Assembly (NCBI GenBank): GCA_001803705.1
Contig: MHDY01000201.1
Span: 1 to 6,421 of the forward strand
DNA from: Nitrospirae bacterium GWC2_56_14
GTDB lineage: Bacteria > Nitrospirota > UBA9217
Length of the DNA: 6,421 nucleotides
Reading direction: 5' to 3'
Shown: one piece after another, positions 1 to 6,285 of the stretch
How positions within the stretch are numbered: position 1 is the first letter of the stretch
How the letters are laid out: the number at the start of each line of letters is the position of its first letter
The notes under the pieces: model-generated
The model's database searches: none
What the model saw: only the letters and a program-made list of their open reading frames with translations
What the model was told of the DNA's origin: nothing
Made by a program: the position numbers and the translations under genes

Positions 1-1
1 G

Positions 2-1933
2 CTGTTGTCCTTCGGGGCAGCGGCCCATGCCGTGGAACCGGCCAAGGCGCCCGGTGCCGCGGCTGTTGCCACGTCCGAAGGCTCATCTGCCGTAACCCCT
101 GCTGCAGCCACACAGGCAGCGCCCGCACCTGCGGCTGACGACGGGAAGATGACCCTCAAAGCGAATCCCAAAGTCACCATTCCGATATTTCTCATCATAA
201 TCGGCGCCACCATGGCCGTTGTCGTCTGGTCCGCAAGACAGACCAAGTCGGCCTCGGATTTCTATACCGCCGGCGGCGGCATCACCGGTACCCAGAACGG
301 CTGGGCGATCGCGGGCGACTACATGTCCGCCGCCTCGTTCCTCGGTATTTCCGGCATGATCTCGCTCTATGGATATGACGGCTTCATGTACTCCGTCGGC
401 TGGCTGGTCGCCTACATCACGGTGCTCCTCATCGTCGCCGAGCCGTGCCGCAATGCGGGCAAGTACACCCTGGGAGACATTCTTTCCTTCAGGACCGAGC
501 CAAAACCTGTGCGCGCCGTCGCGGCCATATCGGTCGTTGCCGTCTCAACTTTCTACCTGACTGCCCAGATGGTCGGCGCAGGCAAGCTGATGCAGCTCCT
601 TCTCGGCGTTCCCTACAAGACCGCCATCGTCGGCGTCGGTATCCTGATGGTCGGCTACGTCGTGTTCGGCGGTATGACCGCAACCACCTGGGTGCAGATC
701 ATCAAGGCGGGCCTGCTCATGTCGGGCGCAGCGCTCTTGTCGATCCTCGTCGGCCTCAAGGCAGGGATGAATCCGCTCCAGTTCTTCAACGATATTGCCA
801 GTAACCCGCAGATCATCGACCATGTGCAGCGGACCCTTCTCAAGCATCCTGAGGCCCAGGCAGGGTTCGACTACGGCCAGCGGTTCCTGGAACCAGGGCT
901 CTTCCTGAAGAATCCGCTCGACCAGATCTCCCTCGGCATGGCCCTCGTGCTCGGTACCGCAGGGATGCCCCACATCCTCATGCGCTTCTTCACGGTGCCG
1001 ACTGCCCAGGCTGCCCGTAAATCCGTTATCGTCGCCATGTTCATCATCGGCTCGTTTTACGTCCTTACCACTCTTCTCGGCTTCGGCGCGGCAATTCACC
1101 TGAGCCCGCAGGGGATTCAGAAAGTCGACAAGGGGGGCAACATGGCCGCCATGATGCTTGCCCAGAAACTGGGTGGGGATATCAGTCCCTTCCTTGGCGA
1201 CCTGCTGCTCGCCTTCCTGTGCGCCGTTGCGTTCGCCACCATCCTTGCGGTCGTCTCCGGCCTGGTCCTGGCCGCTTCCGCCGCCATCGCCCACGACATT
1301 TACGTCAACGTCATCAAGGACGGCCATGCCGACCAGCACGAGCAGGTAAAAGCCGCACGCATCACCTCCCTCGTCGTCGGTACCTGCGGAATCCTCATCG
1401 GCATCCTCGCGGAAAAGCAGAACGTCGCCCACCTGGTCGCGCTGGCCTTCGCCGTCGCCTCCTCTGGTAACCTGCCGGTCGTCGTCCTCTCCCTCTTCTG
1501 GAAGAAGTTCAACACTGCCGGCGTCATCGCTGGTCTGCTGGTGGGCACGATTGTATCCATCGGCCTGGTCATGGTTTCCCCCAACATGACCTATCCGAAA
1601 GTGGTGGCAGCCGACGCGAAAAAGGTGATCGACGTTACTGAGAAAAAGATTGCACTGCTCGCTCCGGGCGAAGTGCTGGTCGAGAAGGAAATGAAGGCAT
1701 ACGACAAGGCGAGGAAGGATTTCGAGGCCAACAAGAACGGTAAGTCGATCCTCGGGTTGGACAAGCCGCTCATTACCCTGAAGAACCCCGGAATCATCTC
1801 CATCCCTGTCGGGTTCCTCGCGGCGATAATCGCTGCCCTGGCGTTCCCGAGCAGGCGAGCGGAAGAAATGTTCGATGAAATATACGTTCGCCAGAATACC
1901 GGCATTGGCATGGCGAAGGCGATCGATCACTGA
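2..1933 (+). CDS. actP: ActP-like sodium/acetate symporter (SSS family), 5' end outside window
   Basis: An inner-membrane solute:sodium symporter, closest to the acetate permease ActP (known family role: cation-driven uptake of acetate and similar short monocarboxylates; Geobacter paralogs are called Apl). At least 642 residues are visible. The reading frame enters inside a signal peptide: LLSFGAAAHA then VEP, with an AxA-type cleavage site near residue 9 (numbering from the TTG at 5). The TTG is therefore probably not the start, and the true ATG lies upstream. An Ala/Pro-rich linker (about 10-48) precedes the first core helix (58-76). Family signatures are clear: DFYTAGGGITG (85-95), AIAGDYMSAASFLG (101-114), FGGMTATTWVQ (221-231) and GTAGMPHILMRFFTV (from 317). 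A hydrophilic insertion of about 65 residues (527-594) precedes the last helix (about 596-616), making the protein longer than E. coli ActP (549 residues). The C-terminus IYVRQNTGIG is typical of ActP. The family call is very secure. Acetate as substrate is inferred from family similarity. Confidence 0.93.
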   Translation: MLSFGAAAHAVEPAKAPGAAAVATSEGSSAVTPAAATQAAPAPAADDGKMTLKANPKVTIPIFLIIIGATMAVVVWSARQTKSASDFYTAGGGITGTQNGWAIAGDYMSAASFLGISGMISLYGYDGFMYSVGWLVAYITVLLIVAEPCRNAGKYTLGDILSFRTEPKPVRAVAAISVVAVSTFYLTAQMVGAGKLMQLLLGVPYKTAIVGVGILMVGYVVFGGMTATTWVQIIKAGLLMSGAALLSILVGLKAGMNPLQFFNDIASNPQIIDHVQRTLLKHPEAQAGFDYGQRFLEPGLFLKNPLDQISLGMALVLGTAGMPHILMRFFTVPTAQAARKSVIVAMFIIGSFYVLTTLLGFGAAIHLSPQGIQKVDKGGNMAAMMLAQKLGGDISPFLGDLLLAFLCAVAFATILAVVSGLVLAASAAIAHDIYVNVIKDGHADQHEQVKAARITSLVVGTCGILIGILAEKQNVAHLVALAFAVASSGNLPVVVLSLFWKKFNTAGVIAGLLVGTIVSIGLVMVSPNMTYPKVVAADAKKVIDVTEKKIALLAPGEVLVEKEMKAYDKARKDFEANKNGKSILGLDKPLITLKNPGIISIPVGFLAAIIAALAFPSRRAEEMFDEIYVRQNTGIGMAKAIDH

Positions 1934-1969
1934 TTGTAAATTTTTTAAATTGAGTCAGGTGTGGTTGTT

Positions 1970-1999
1970 GGGGAGGCATGTTTTGCCTCCCCCTTTTTT
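1970..1999 (+). terminator. Rho-independent terminator of the symporter gene
   Basis: A perfect 9-bp stem GGGGAGGCA (1970-1978) / TGCCTCCCC (1984-1992) has a 5-nt loop and is followed by C and six T (1994-1999). It starts 37 bases after the symporter stop codon. Read on the minus strand the same hairpin is followed by AACAACC, with no T run, so it looks like a one-directional terminator for the plus-strand gene. Confidence 0.92.
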
Positions 2000-2059
2000 G
2001 TGCAGAGGGTTGGGCGCAGGGGGAGTAGGTCCATTGCCCTGCCTCGATATCTGGAGATT

Positions 2060-4060
2060 CTATTTCGGGAAAGGCCTTGACTCGAAGTGATAGAGGCTTG
2101 GCGCCGCCCCCACGACTACGTCCTTGCGACCGTCACCATCCGGATCCCCGATGGCTATATGATTGTACTCTCCCAGGCTTGTGCCCAGAAGATCGCTTCG
2201 CCATTTCAATTTCTGGGTCCGCCCGTCAAGTATTTCCAGAACTGCGTCCCGCGCCAGGATCCATTCCGGCAACAGGTCACCGTCCAGATCTTCCAAGCGG
2301 ATGGCCTTAATCGAACCTGTGGCGAACATGGATATAGTCCGTTTCAAGACAAACGTCTTCCCGTCAAAAACATCGATTTTGCCATCGAGCCTGCCCGATA
2401 CGATCTCCAACGATCCGTCCCCATCGGTATCGGCGACATCAATGCCACGTGCATCATGTGCCAGCATCAGTTTCAGATCGTGGTTTACCCCATCGACCAC
2501 GACCAGTCTTTTGCCCGAAACGGACGCAACGATATCCGGATTACCGTTACCGTCAACATCTGAGACATGGATAGCATCGATGTACCCATAGTAAGAGTCG
2601 AGCAGGCTGGTGCTTCTCCACTTCTCCTTCAGGCTGACGTCGAATACGACCAGACATTCTTTAAGCCCGGCGATGATTTCTGAAGTGCCATTGCCGTCGG
2701 CGTCAGCTATGGTCAAAGCGGCGAAGCTCTGGTTTGGATATTTGTCGCTCTGATATTTCAGGGTATGGGTTGCCCCGTCATATACCCTGATGATGCCATC
2801 GTAAATGTCTGCAGTGGTTACCGCGAATTCCGTTTTGCCGTCACCGTCGATATCGCCTATTGCCACGCTCCGTGCCCCAATCCAGTCCATGATGCCAAGT
2901 TTTTCCCGATACTCCAGAGCGTGCGTGCGGGCGTCGAAGATATGAATTACCCCTTCTTCGTACCCACTGTCGCTTTCCCTTGACACCATGACGATTTCGT
3001 CAGCGCCGTCGTCGTCGACATCGCCGACCGCAACTGCGCTCAATGGTCCATCTATATGCATGCTGTGCCACTCGACCGTACCGGTTGACGGGATCGCGAC
3101 ATACAGGTGGTCTGCTCCGCTGGAACTTCCACCCGCGCCCCAGACGACTTCATTCGTGCCGTCTTTGTTAACGTCTCCAACTGCGATGCCGGAGATGCCA
3201 TGGTCCTGATTTGCCACCGACCACTTCTGCAGCCGTGTCGCCGGATCTATTGCGTGCAGCTTCCCCCACTGCCCGTCGCCGTAAATGATTTCGAGATTTC
3301 CGTCCTCGTCGGAATCTGCCACCACTAGGGCCGCGATGTCTAGACTGGTACTAATTTCCCAGGCCGGCGTCCGACGGTCCGCATCGAAGATGGTGATCCT
3401 GTACCAGCCGGACGCACCGACGATCTCCTGCATCCCGTCGCCATCCACATCGCCGAGCGCCAGCTGCGCCCCGAATCCGTTTATGTACTCCCATTCCACG
3501 GCTCCCGTCTTGCCGTCGATCACGTATCCTTTGCCGCCATAGGTTGTCGTGACTATTTCAAGAGCCTCGTCGCCATCTACGTTTCCTGTTTCGATCGAAC
3601 TGCCACCAGTGTTGGCAACGGACCATAACAATTGTCCACTGTTGGGATCATAGACATGGATTCCTACAGCATTACCGATAACTATCTCACACGTCCCATC
3701 CCCCTCGAGATCCCCAATTGCCAGTGCACTCAACGAGGTGATCGGCTTCAGGGTCTTCTTTCTCTGGTCTCTGCCGTTGTATATATGTACCGTCCCATCG
3801 GCGAGACCGACGATTACCTCATTCCTGCCATCCCGTGTCAGATCTGAAACAAGCAGGCGTACTATGGGCACAGCATACTGTTCGCTCCGCCATACCTGCT
3901 CAAATCCGCCTCCGGCGGCCTGCCGGACCACATACCAGAAATTGTTCGAGGAGGAAGCTGATGCCGTAGCTATGATCTCCGGGGTTCCGTCTTCGTCAAG
4001 GTCCGACGTCAGCAAGCCGGCGTCGCCGATACTGGTGCCATAAACGCCATATTCCCATTG
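2060..4060 (-). repeat. Fourteen tandem propeller-blade repeats inside the lipoprotein
   Basis: The first residue of each calcium-type loop falls at protein residues 467, 520, 564, 607, 651, 696, 743, 794, 850, 900, 948, 991, 1038 and 1086, so the spacing is 43-56 residues (mean about 47.6, or 143 bases). Typical loops read DVDGDG and DIDGDG, followed by E/D-I/V/F. About 15-20 residues after most loops comes a D-x-x-T-x-x-L/V-x-W-like strand (W593, W637, W681, W727, W778, W928, W1067). The copies are diverged at DNA level, so this is a protein repeat rather than a recent DNA duplication. The count suits two seven-bladed propellers, but that is inference. Confidence 0.88.
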
Positions 4061-5401
4061 CAGTTCCTGGAAATGAGGTTCTGTGGGCTCGGCGGGAGTT
4101 ACCGTTACCGTCATCGTATCCGAGGCGCTTGATTCTCCATCGAACACTGTCAGTCGCAGCACATACTTGCCCGGAACTCCGGGGACGAACGACGCCGTCG
4201 CGGTGGTTCCGTTGCTTATTCCGGGGCATGGGTATTCAGGGCACGACTCAAAAGACCACATATAGGAAAGGGCGTCACCGTCAGGGTCGCTGCTGCCGCT
4301 AGTATCCATGTAGACTGTTGTGCCTTGTTGTACGGTCTGGTCGGTGCCTGCCTCAGCTATCGGAGGGGTATTGACTTTTATGTCAGGCGTATCAGGCTTG
4401 GTCGGGAAGTCGGTCTGCAGATCGACAATCCGATCTCCATTGGTATCAACGCCCAATACGATACGTTCTGGCTCGAAATCCAGCCGCACACTCGTCCCAT
4501 TGCCGCCCGAGAATGAAATTGTGCCGCTTGCAGGCCATTCCTGAGAGTAATTCGTGACCAGAGGTGTCTCCGATGCAAAATCCACGTATCCGTAATCGGG
4601 ATCATAGTATCGTCCGGAAATGGTCTCTGTGACGGAGTAGCTCCCGTAGGTGCTTGTAACCGTGTAGTCGTTAAGCCAGTAGGCTTTGCCGGAAGACTGA
4701 TCGAGCATGACAACGTTCATGGTCATGGTGTCGGAAGAGGCTGCCAGGTTGAAGCCCCATGATATGGAGCCGGTGAGAACAACGACATAACCGGTGGGGC
4801 TGGAAATCTGAAGGGAACCGAAGGAGATCGTCAGCCGGTCAATTGCCTGCAGGTCGGGATTCATTGTGCCGAGAATGTCGACTTTGCCGGTGAACATGTA
4901 ATACGCAGTGGTGAAATTGGCATAATCGATTGTGCCAGCATAGCTGCCGGTCGAGTCGTTGATGTCGAGCGAATACGATGCGCGGCCGCCATATGGCCCC
5001 GTCGCATCGAATTTCTCAGTCCGTCGAAGCACCTTGGCTGAAGTGGCAGGTTGCTGCTTCTGTCGTTGTGAAACGTTCGGAATATTTATCTGGAGAAGGG
5101 ATTTCTTCAATCCGGAGGTAAGCTGAAAAATTACGGGACTGCCAAGGGTCGTGGTTGTCGTCGTTTTGCTCATGCCGCCCGTCCCGATGGCTGTCCCGAG
5201 CCTGCCTCCCGTATATCCGCCGAGTGCGAGCGCAGTGGCGTTGTCCTGACTGACGACCGCCTTCGACCTGTTGCCCTTATATGCCGGCGCCGGATCAGTT
5301 ACCCCGACCGTCGCTCCTCCGCCCCCGCCGCAGGCGGCCAGAGCCGCCATTGTCACAAGTGCCGTCAATACCCATAGTGTCCTTTTCAAATAACCAGACA
5401 T
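2060..5401 (-). CDS. Large secreted lipoprotein with PKD-like domain and 14 FG-GAP/VCBS-type propeller repeats
   Basis: A 1113-residue predicted lipoprotein of unknown specific function, probably on the outer membrane or cell surface. The ATG at 5401 is chosen because AGGAGGGG lies three bases upstream and because a signal peptide begins there: KR at 6-7, a hydrophobic stretch 9-22, and lipobox LAAC with Cys24. Gly at +2 does not signal inner-membrane retention under the E. coli rule. Then come a Gly5 tether, a low-complexity stretch with six Thr (80-85), a beta-rich module of unknown family (about 130-315), and a DxNxD calcium-type loop (DTNGDRIVD, 319-327). A PKD-like Ig domain follows (344-436; SSDPDGDALSY at 370-380; Cys387 and Cys392 may form a disulfide). 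Residues 443-1113 are 14 repeats of about 48 residues, each with a DxDxDG-type loop followed by E/D and a hydrophobic residue. This architecture is known in surface adhesins, matrix and ligand-binding proteins, but no catalytic motif is visible. Codon use looks less biased than in the flanking genes. The domain calls are secure; function is unknown. Confidence 0.93.
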   Translation of the reverse strand: MSGYLKRTLWVLTALVTMAALAACGGGGGATVGVTDPAPAYKGNRSKAVVSQDNATALALGGYTGGRLGTAIGTGGMSKTTTTTTLGSPVIFQLTSGLKKSLLQINIPNVSQRQKQQPATSAKVLRRTEKFDATGPYGGRASYSLDINDSTGSYAGTIDYANFTTAYYMFTGKVDILGTMNPDLQAIDRLTISFGSLQISSPTGYVVVLTGSISWGFNLAASSDTMTMNVVMLDQSSGKAYWLNDYTVTSTYGSYSVTETISGRYYDPDYGYVDFASETPLVTNYSQEWPASGTISFSGGNGTSVRLDFEPERIVLGVDTNGDRIVDLQTDFPTKPDTPDIKVNTPPIAEAGTDQTVQQGTTVYMDTSGSSDPDGDALSYMWSFESCPEYPCPGISNGTTATASFVPGVPGKYVLRLTVFDGESSASDTMTVTVTPAEPTEPHFQELQWEYGVYGTSIGDAGLLTSDLDEDGTPEIIATASASSSNNFWYVVRQAAGGGFEQVWRSEQYAVPIVRLLVSDLTRDGRNEVIVGLADGTVHIYNGRDQRKKTLKPITSLSALAIGDLEGDGTCEIVIGNAVGIHVYDPNSGQLLWSVANTGGSSIETGNVDGDEALEIVTTTYGGKGYVIDGKTGAVEWEYINGFGAQLALGDVDGDGMQEIVGASGWYRITIFDADRRTPAWEISTSLDIAALVVADSDEDGNLEIIYGDGQWGKLHAIDPATRLQKWSVANQDHGISGIAVGDVNKDGTNEVVWGAGGSSSGADHLYVAIPSTGTVEWHSMHIDGPLSAVAVGDVDDDGADEIVMVSRESDSGYEEGVIHIFDARTHALEYREKLGIMDWIGARSVAIGDIDGDGKTEFAVTTADIYDGIIRVYDGATHTLKYQSDKYPNQSFAALTIADADGNGTSEIIAGLKECLVVFDVSLKEKWRSTSLLDSYYGYIDAIHVSDVDGNGNPDIVASVSGKRLVVVDGVNHDLKLMLAHDARGIDVADTDGDGSLEIVSGRLDGKIDVFDGKTFVLKRTISMFATGSIKAIRLEDLDGDLLPEWILARDAVLEILDGRTQKLKWRSDLLGTSLGEYNHIAIGDPDGDGRKDVVVGAAPSLYHFESRPFPK

Positions 5402-5404
5402 CTG

Positions 5405-5412
5405 CCCCTCCT
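5405..5412 (-). promoter_or_regulatory. Ribosome binding site of the lipoprotein gene
   Basis: On the minus strand this reads AGGAGGGG, with the AGGAGG core five bases before the ATG at 5401. It decides the start. The frame is open for 26 more codons upstream (to an ATG at 5479), but that extension would put a polar segment with Cys residues ahead of a well-formed lipoprotein signal peptide. Confidence 0.9.
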
Positions 5413-5457
5413 GAATCCCACAACGCACAGTTAGTATTAAATAATTAGCAGACATGC

Positions 5458-5486
5458 ATTGTTGCACGGGGCTGTACAAAAATCAA
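5458..5486 (-). promoter_or_regulatory. Weak candidate sigma-70 promoter for the lipoprotein gene
   Basis: On the minus strand TTGATT (5486-5481) and AACAAT (5463-5458) are separated by 17 bases. Each matches the consensus hexamer at four of six positions. Transcription would start near 5451, about 50 bases before the ATG. Other AT-rich hexamers in this gap are possible, so this is only the best candidate by eye. Confidence 0.25.
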
Positions 5487-5515
5487 CCCGTAATTCAAAA
5501 GGTTAGGCGTGAAAT

Positions 5516-5536
5516 GATGTAAACATTTTTTACATC
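5516..5536. promoter_or_regulatory. Palindromic operator-like site 1
   Basis: Perfect 8-bp arms GATGTAAA (5516-5523) and TTTACATC (5529-5536) flank a 5-bp centre (CATTT), giving a 21-bp site in the gap upstream of the lipoprotein gene. It lies 115 bp before that ATG and upstream of the promoter candidate. A near-copy follows 24 bp further on. The shape suggests a dimeric regulator's binding site. The regulator is not identified. Confidence 0.65.
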
Positions 5537-5539
5537 GGG

Positions 5540-5560
5540 GATGTAAAAAAAGATTACATC
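5540..5560. promoter_or_regulatory. Palindromic operator-like site 2
   Basis: Arms GATGTAAA (5540-5547) and ATTACATC (5553-5560) surround a 5-bp centre (AAAAG). The outer seven bases pair perfectly and one inner pair mismatches. Length and arm sequence match site 1, and the start-to-start distance is 24 bp. The stems are AT-rich with no canonical T-run after a GC stem, which favours protein binding to DNA over an intrinsic terminator for the exporter gene. Confidence 0.6.
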
Positions 5561-5654
5561 GCTGTGAAAATCGGCGCTCCGATAAGCAGCGTTGGACAGT
5601 GAGCGTTGATACCCGGCAAGGGATGCGGAATATGCGATACTGGGGGAGGGAGAA

Positions 5655-6284
5655 TCAGCGGGAACCGGTCAGGAGCATCAGCCCATCTCGGAACAGCATG
5701 AATGCGTAGGCCAGCAGGAGCAGCGCGAGCAGTCGCATGGCCCATCCATACGCTCCACCCGTCAGCAGGTGCCGGGATTTGCCGGCGGCAATGGCGACAA
5801 GGATTTTTGCTCCCACGAGGCAGAAGAGGAAGGCTGCCGCGAAGGAAGCCCCGGCAACCGGGCTGGCTTGGTGACCCTTGAGAATGAACGGGGCGCCGAC
5901 CGTGAGCCAGAAGAGCCACGGATGGGGGCTCAGCAGGTTGACCAGCGCTCCCTTGCCAAGGGAGTTGGGCGCACCATCGCTGACGGCGATGTCGAGGGAA
6001 ACTGAGCGCCAGGTTTCCCGGGCGAGGGTGATGACAACAACTCCTCCTGCCAGGGAAATGATCCCCAGCATGGAGTTGAAGCCGGTCAGCCGGGTGATGA
6101 AGGCGAGTGACAAAAGGATGATCGGCAGGTCGGTGACCAGCGGGGAAAGGGCCACTCTCGCTCCTTCGCGGATGCCGTGCCTGATTGTTTGGGAGATGAC
6201 GAGCATCAGGAGCGGGCCGGGGGAAAATCCCGCCGACAGTCCGAAGACGATGCCGGCGCCAAGGGAGGTGAGGGTTGCTTCCAT
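5655..6284 (-). CDS. LysE/RhtB-family amino-acid exporter-like membrane protein
   Basis: A 209-residue polytopic inner-membrane protein of the usual LysE/RhtB length (about 200-210). Known members export amino acids such as lysine, threonine or homoserine lactone, or other small solutes; the substrate here cannot be told. The N-terminal family signature is present: GLSAGFSPGPLLMLV (about 15-29), then QTIRHGIREGARVAL with the charged cytoplasmic loop, then hydrophobic segments. A conserved-type NLLSPHPWLFWLTVGAP stretch lies mid-protein, where the family commonly has NPK followed by a hydrophobic run. About five to six membrane segments are visible. The ATG at 6284 is the natural family start. 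It has no clear Shine-Dalgarno but lies one base after the stop of the upstream EF-G-family gene, so translation is probably coupled. No obvious terminator follows the stop. Confidence 0.88.
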   Translation of the reverse strand: MEATLTSLGAGIVFGLSAGFSPGPLLMLVISQTIRHGIREGARVALSPLVTDLPIILLSLAFITRLTGFNSMLGIISLAGGVVVITLARETWRSVSLDIAVSDGAPNSLGKGALVNLLSPHPWLFWLTVGAPFILKGHQASPVAGASFAAAFLFCLVGAKILVAIAAGKSRHLLTGGAYGWAMRLLALLLLAYAFMLFRDGLMLLTGSR

Positions 6285-6285
6285 G

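Noticed and set aside
5..7. TTG at 5 as the true start of the symporter
   Set aside because: The sequence from here is the tail of a signal peptide (LSFGAAAHA) lacking its basic start and most of its hydrophobic core, and the frame is open to the window edge, so the real start lies upstream.
545..1930. A 461-codon open frame on the minus strand opposite the symporter
   Set aside because: It mirrors a strongly C/G-third-position gene. The predicted peptide is rich in Asp, Glu, Gly, Arg and His with no recognisable domain or membrane pattern, whereas the plus-strand frame is an unmistakable ActP protein.
2016..2042. Inverted repeat GCAGGG / CCCTGC as a possible minus-strand terminator
   Set aside because: The stem is only 6 bp with a 15-base loop, and no T run follows on the minus strand.
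2087..2563. A 158-codon plus-strand open frame inside the lipoprotein gene
   Set aside because: It lies opposite well-conserved calcium-loop repeats, has no clear ribosome site, and its peptide shows no family features.
5402..5479. A 26-codon N-terminal extension of the lipoprotein (ATG at 5479)
   Set aside because: It would precede a complete lipoprotein signal peptide, and the strong AGGAGGGG sits directly before the ATG at 5401.
5460..5480. A sigma-54-like -24/-12 element (TTGCAC then TGTAC, plus strand)
   Set aside because: The invariant GG of the -24 element is missing and no plus-strand gene lies downstream.
5516..5560. Known regulator sites (NsrR, CRP/FNR, CcpA/LacI or BirA type) for the paired palindromes
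   Set aside because: The outer GATGTA/TACATC resembles NsrR sites, but the total length is 21 rather than 19 bp and the inner bases differ. CRP/FNR, CcpA and BirA spacings also do not fit. The regulator is left unnamed.
5554..5919. A 121-codon minus-strand open frame overlapping the exporter
   Set aside because: It is out of frame with the LysE-type gene, which has clear family motifs. The peptide is low-complexity Pro/Arg/His-rich.
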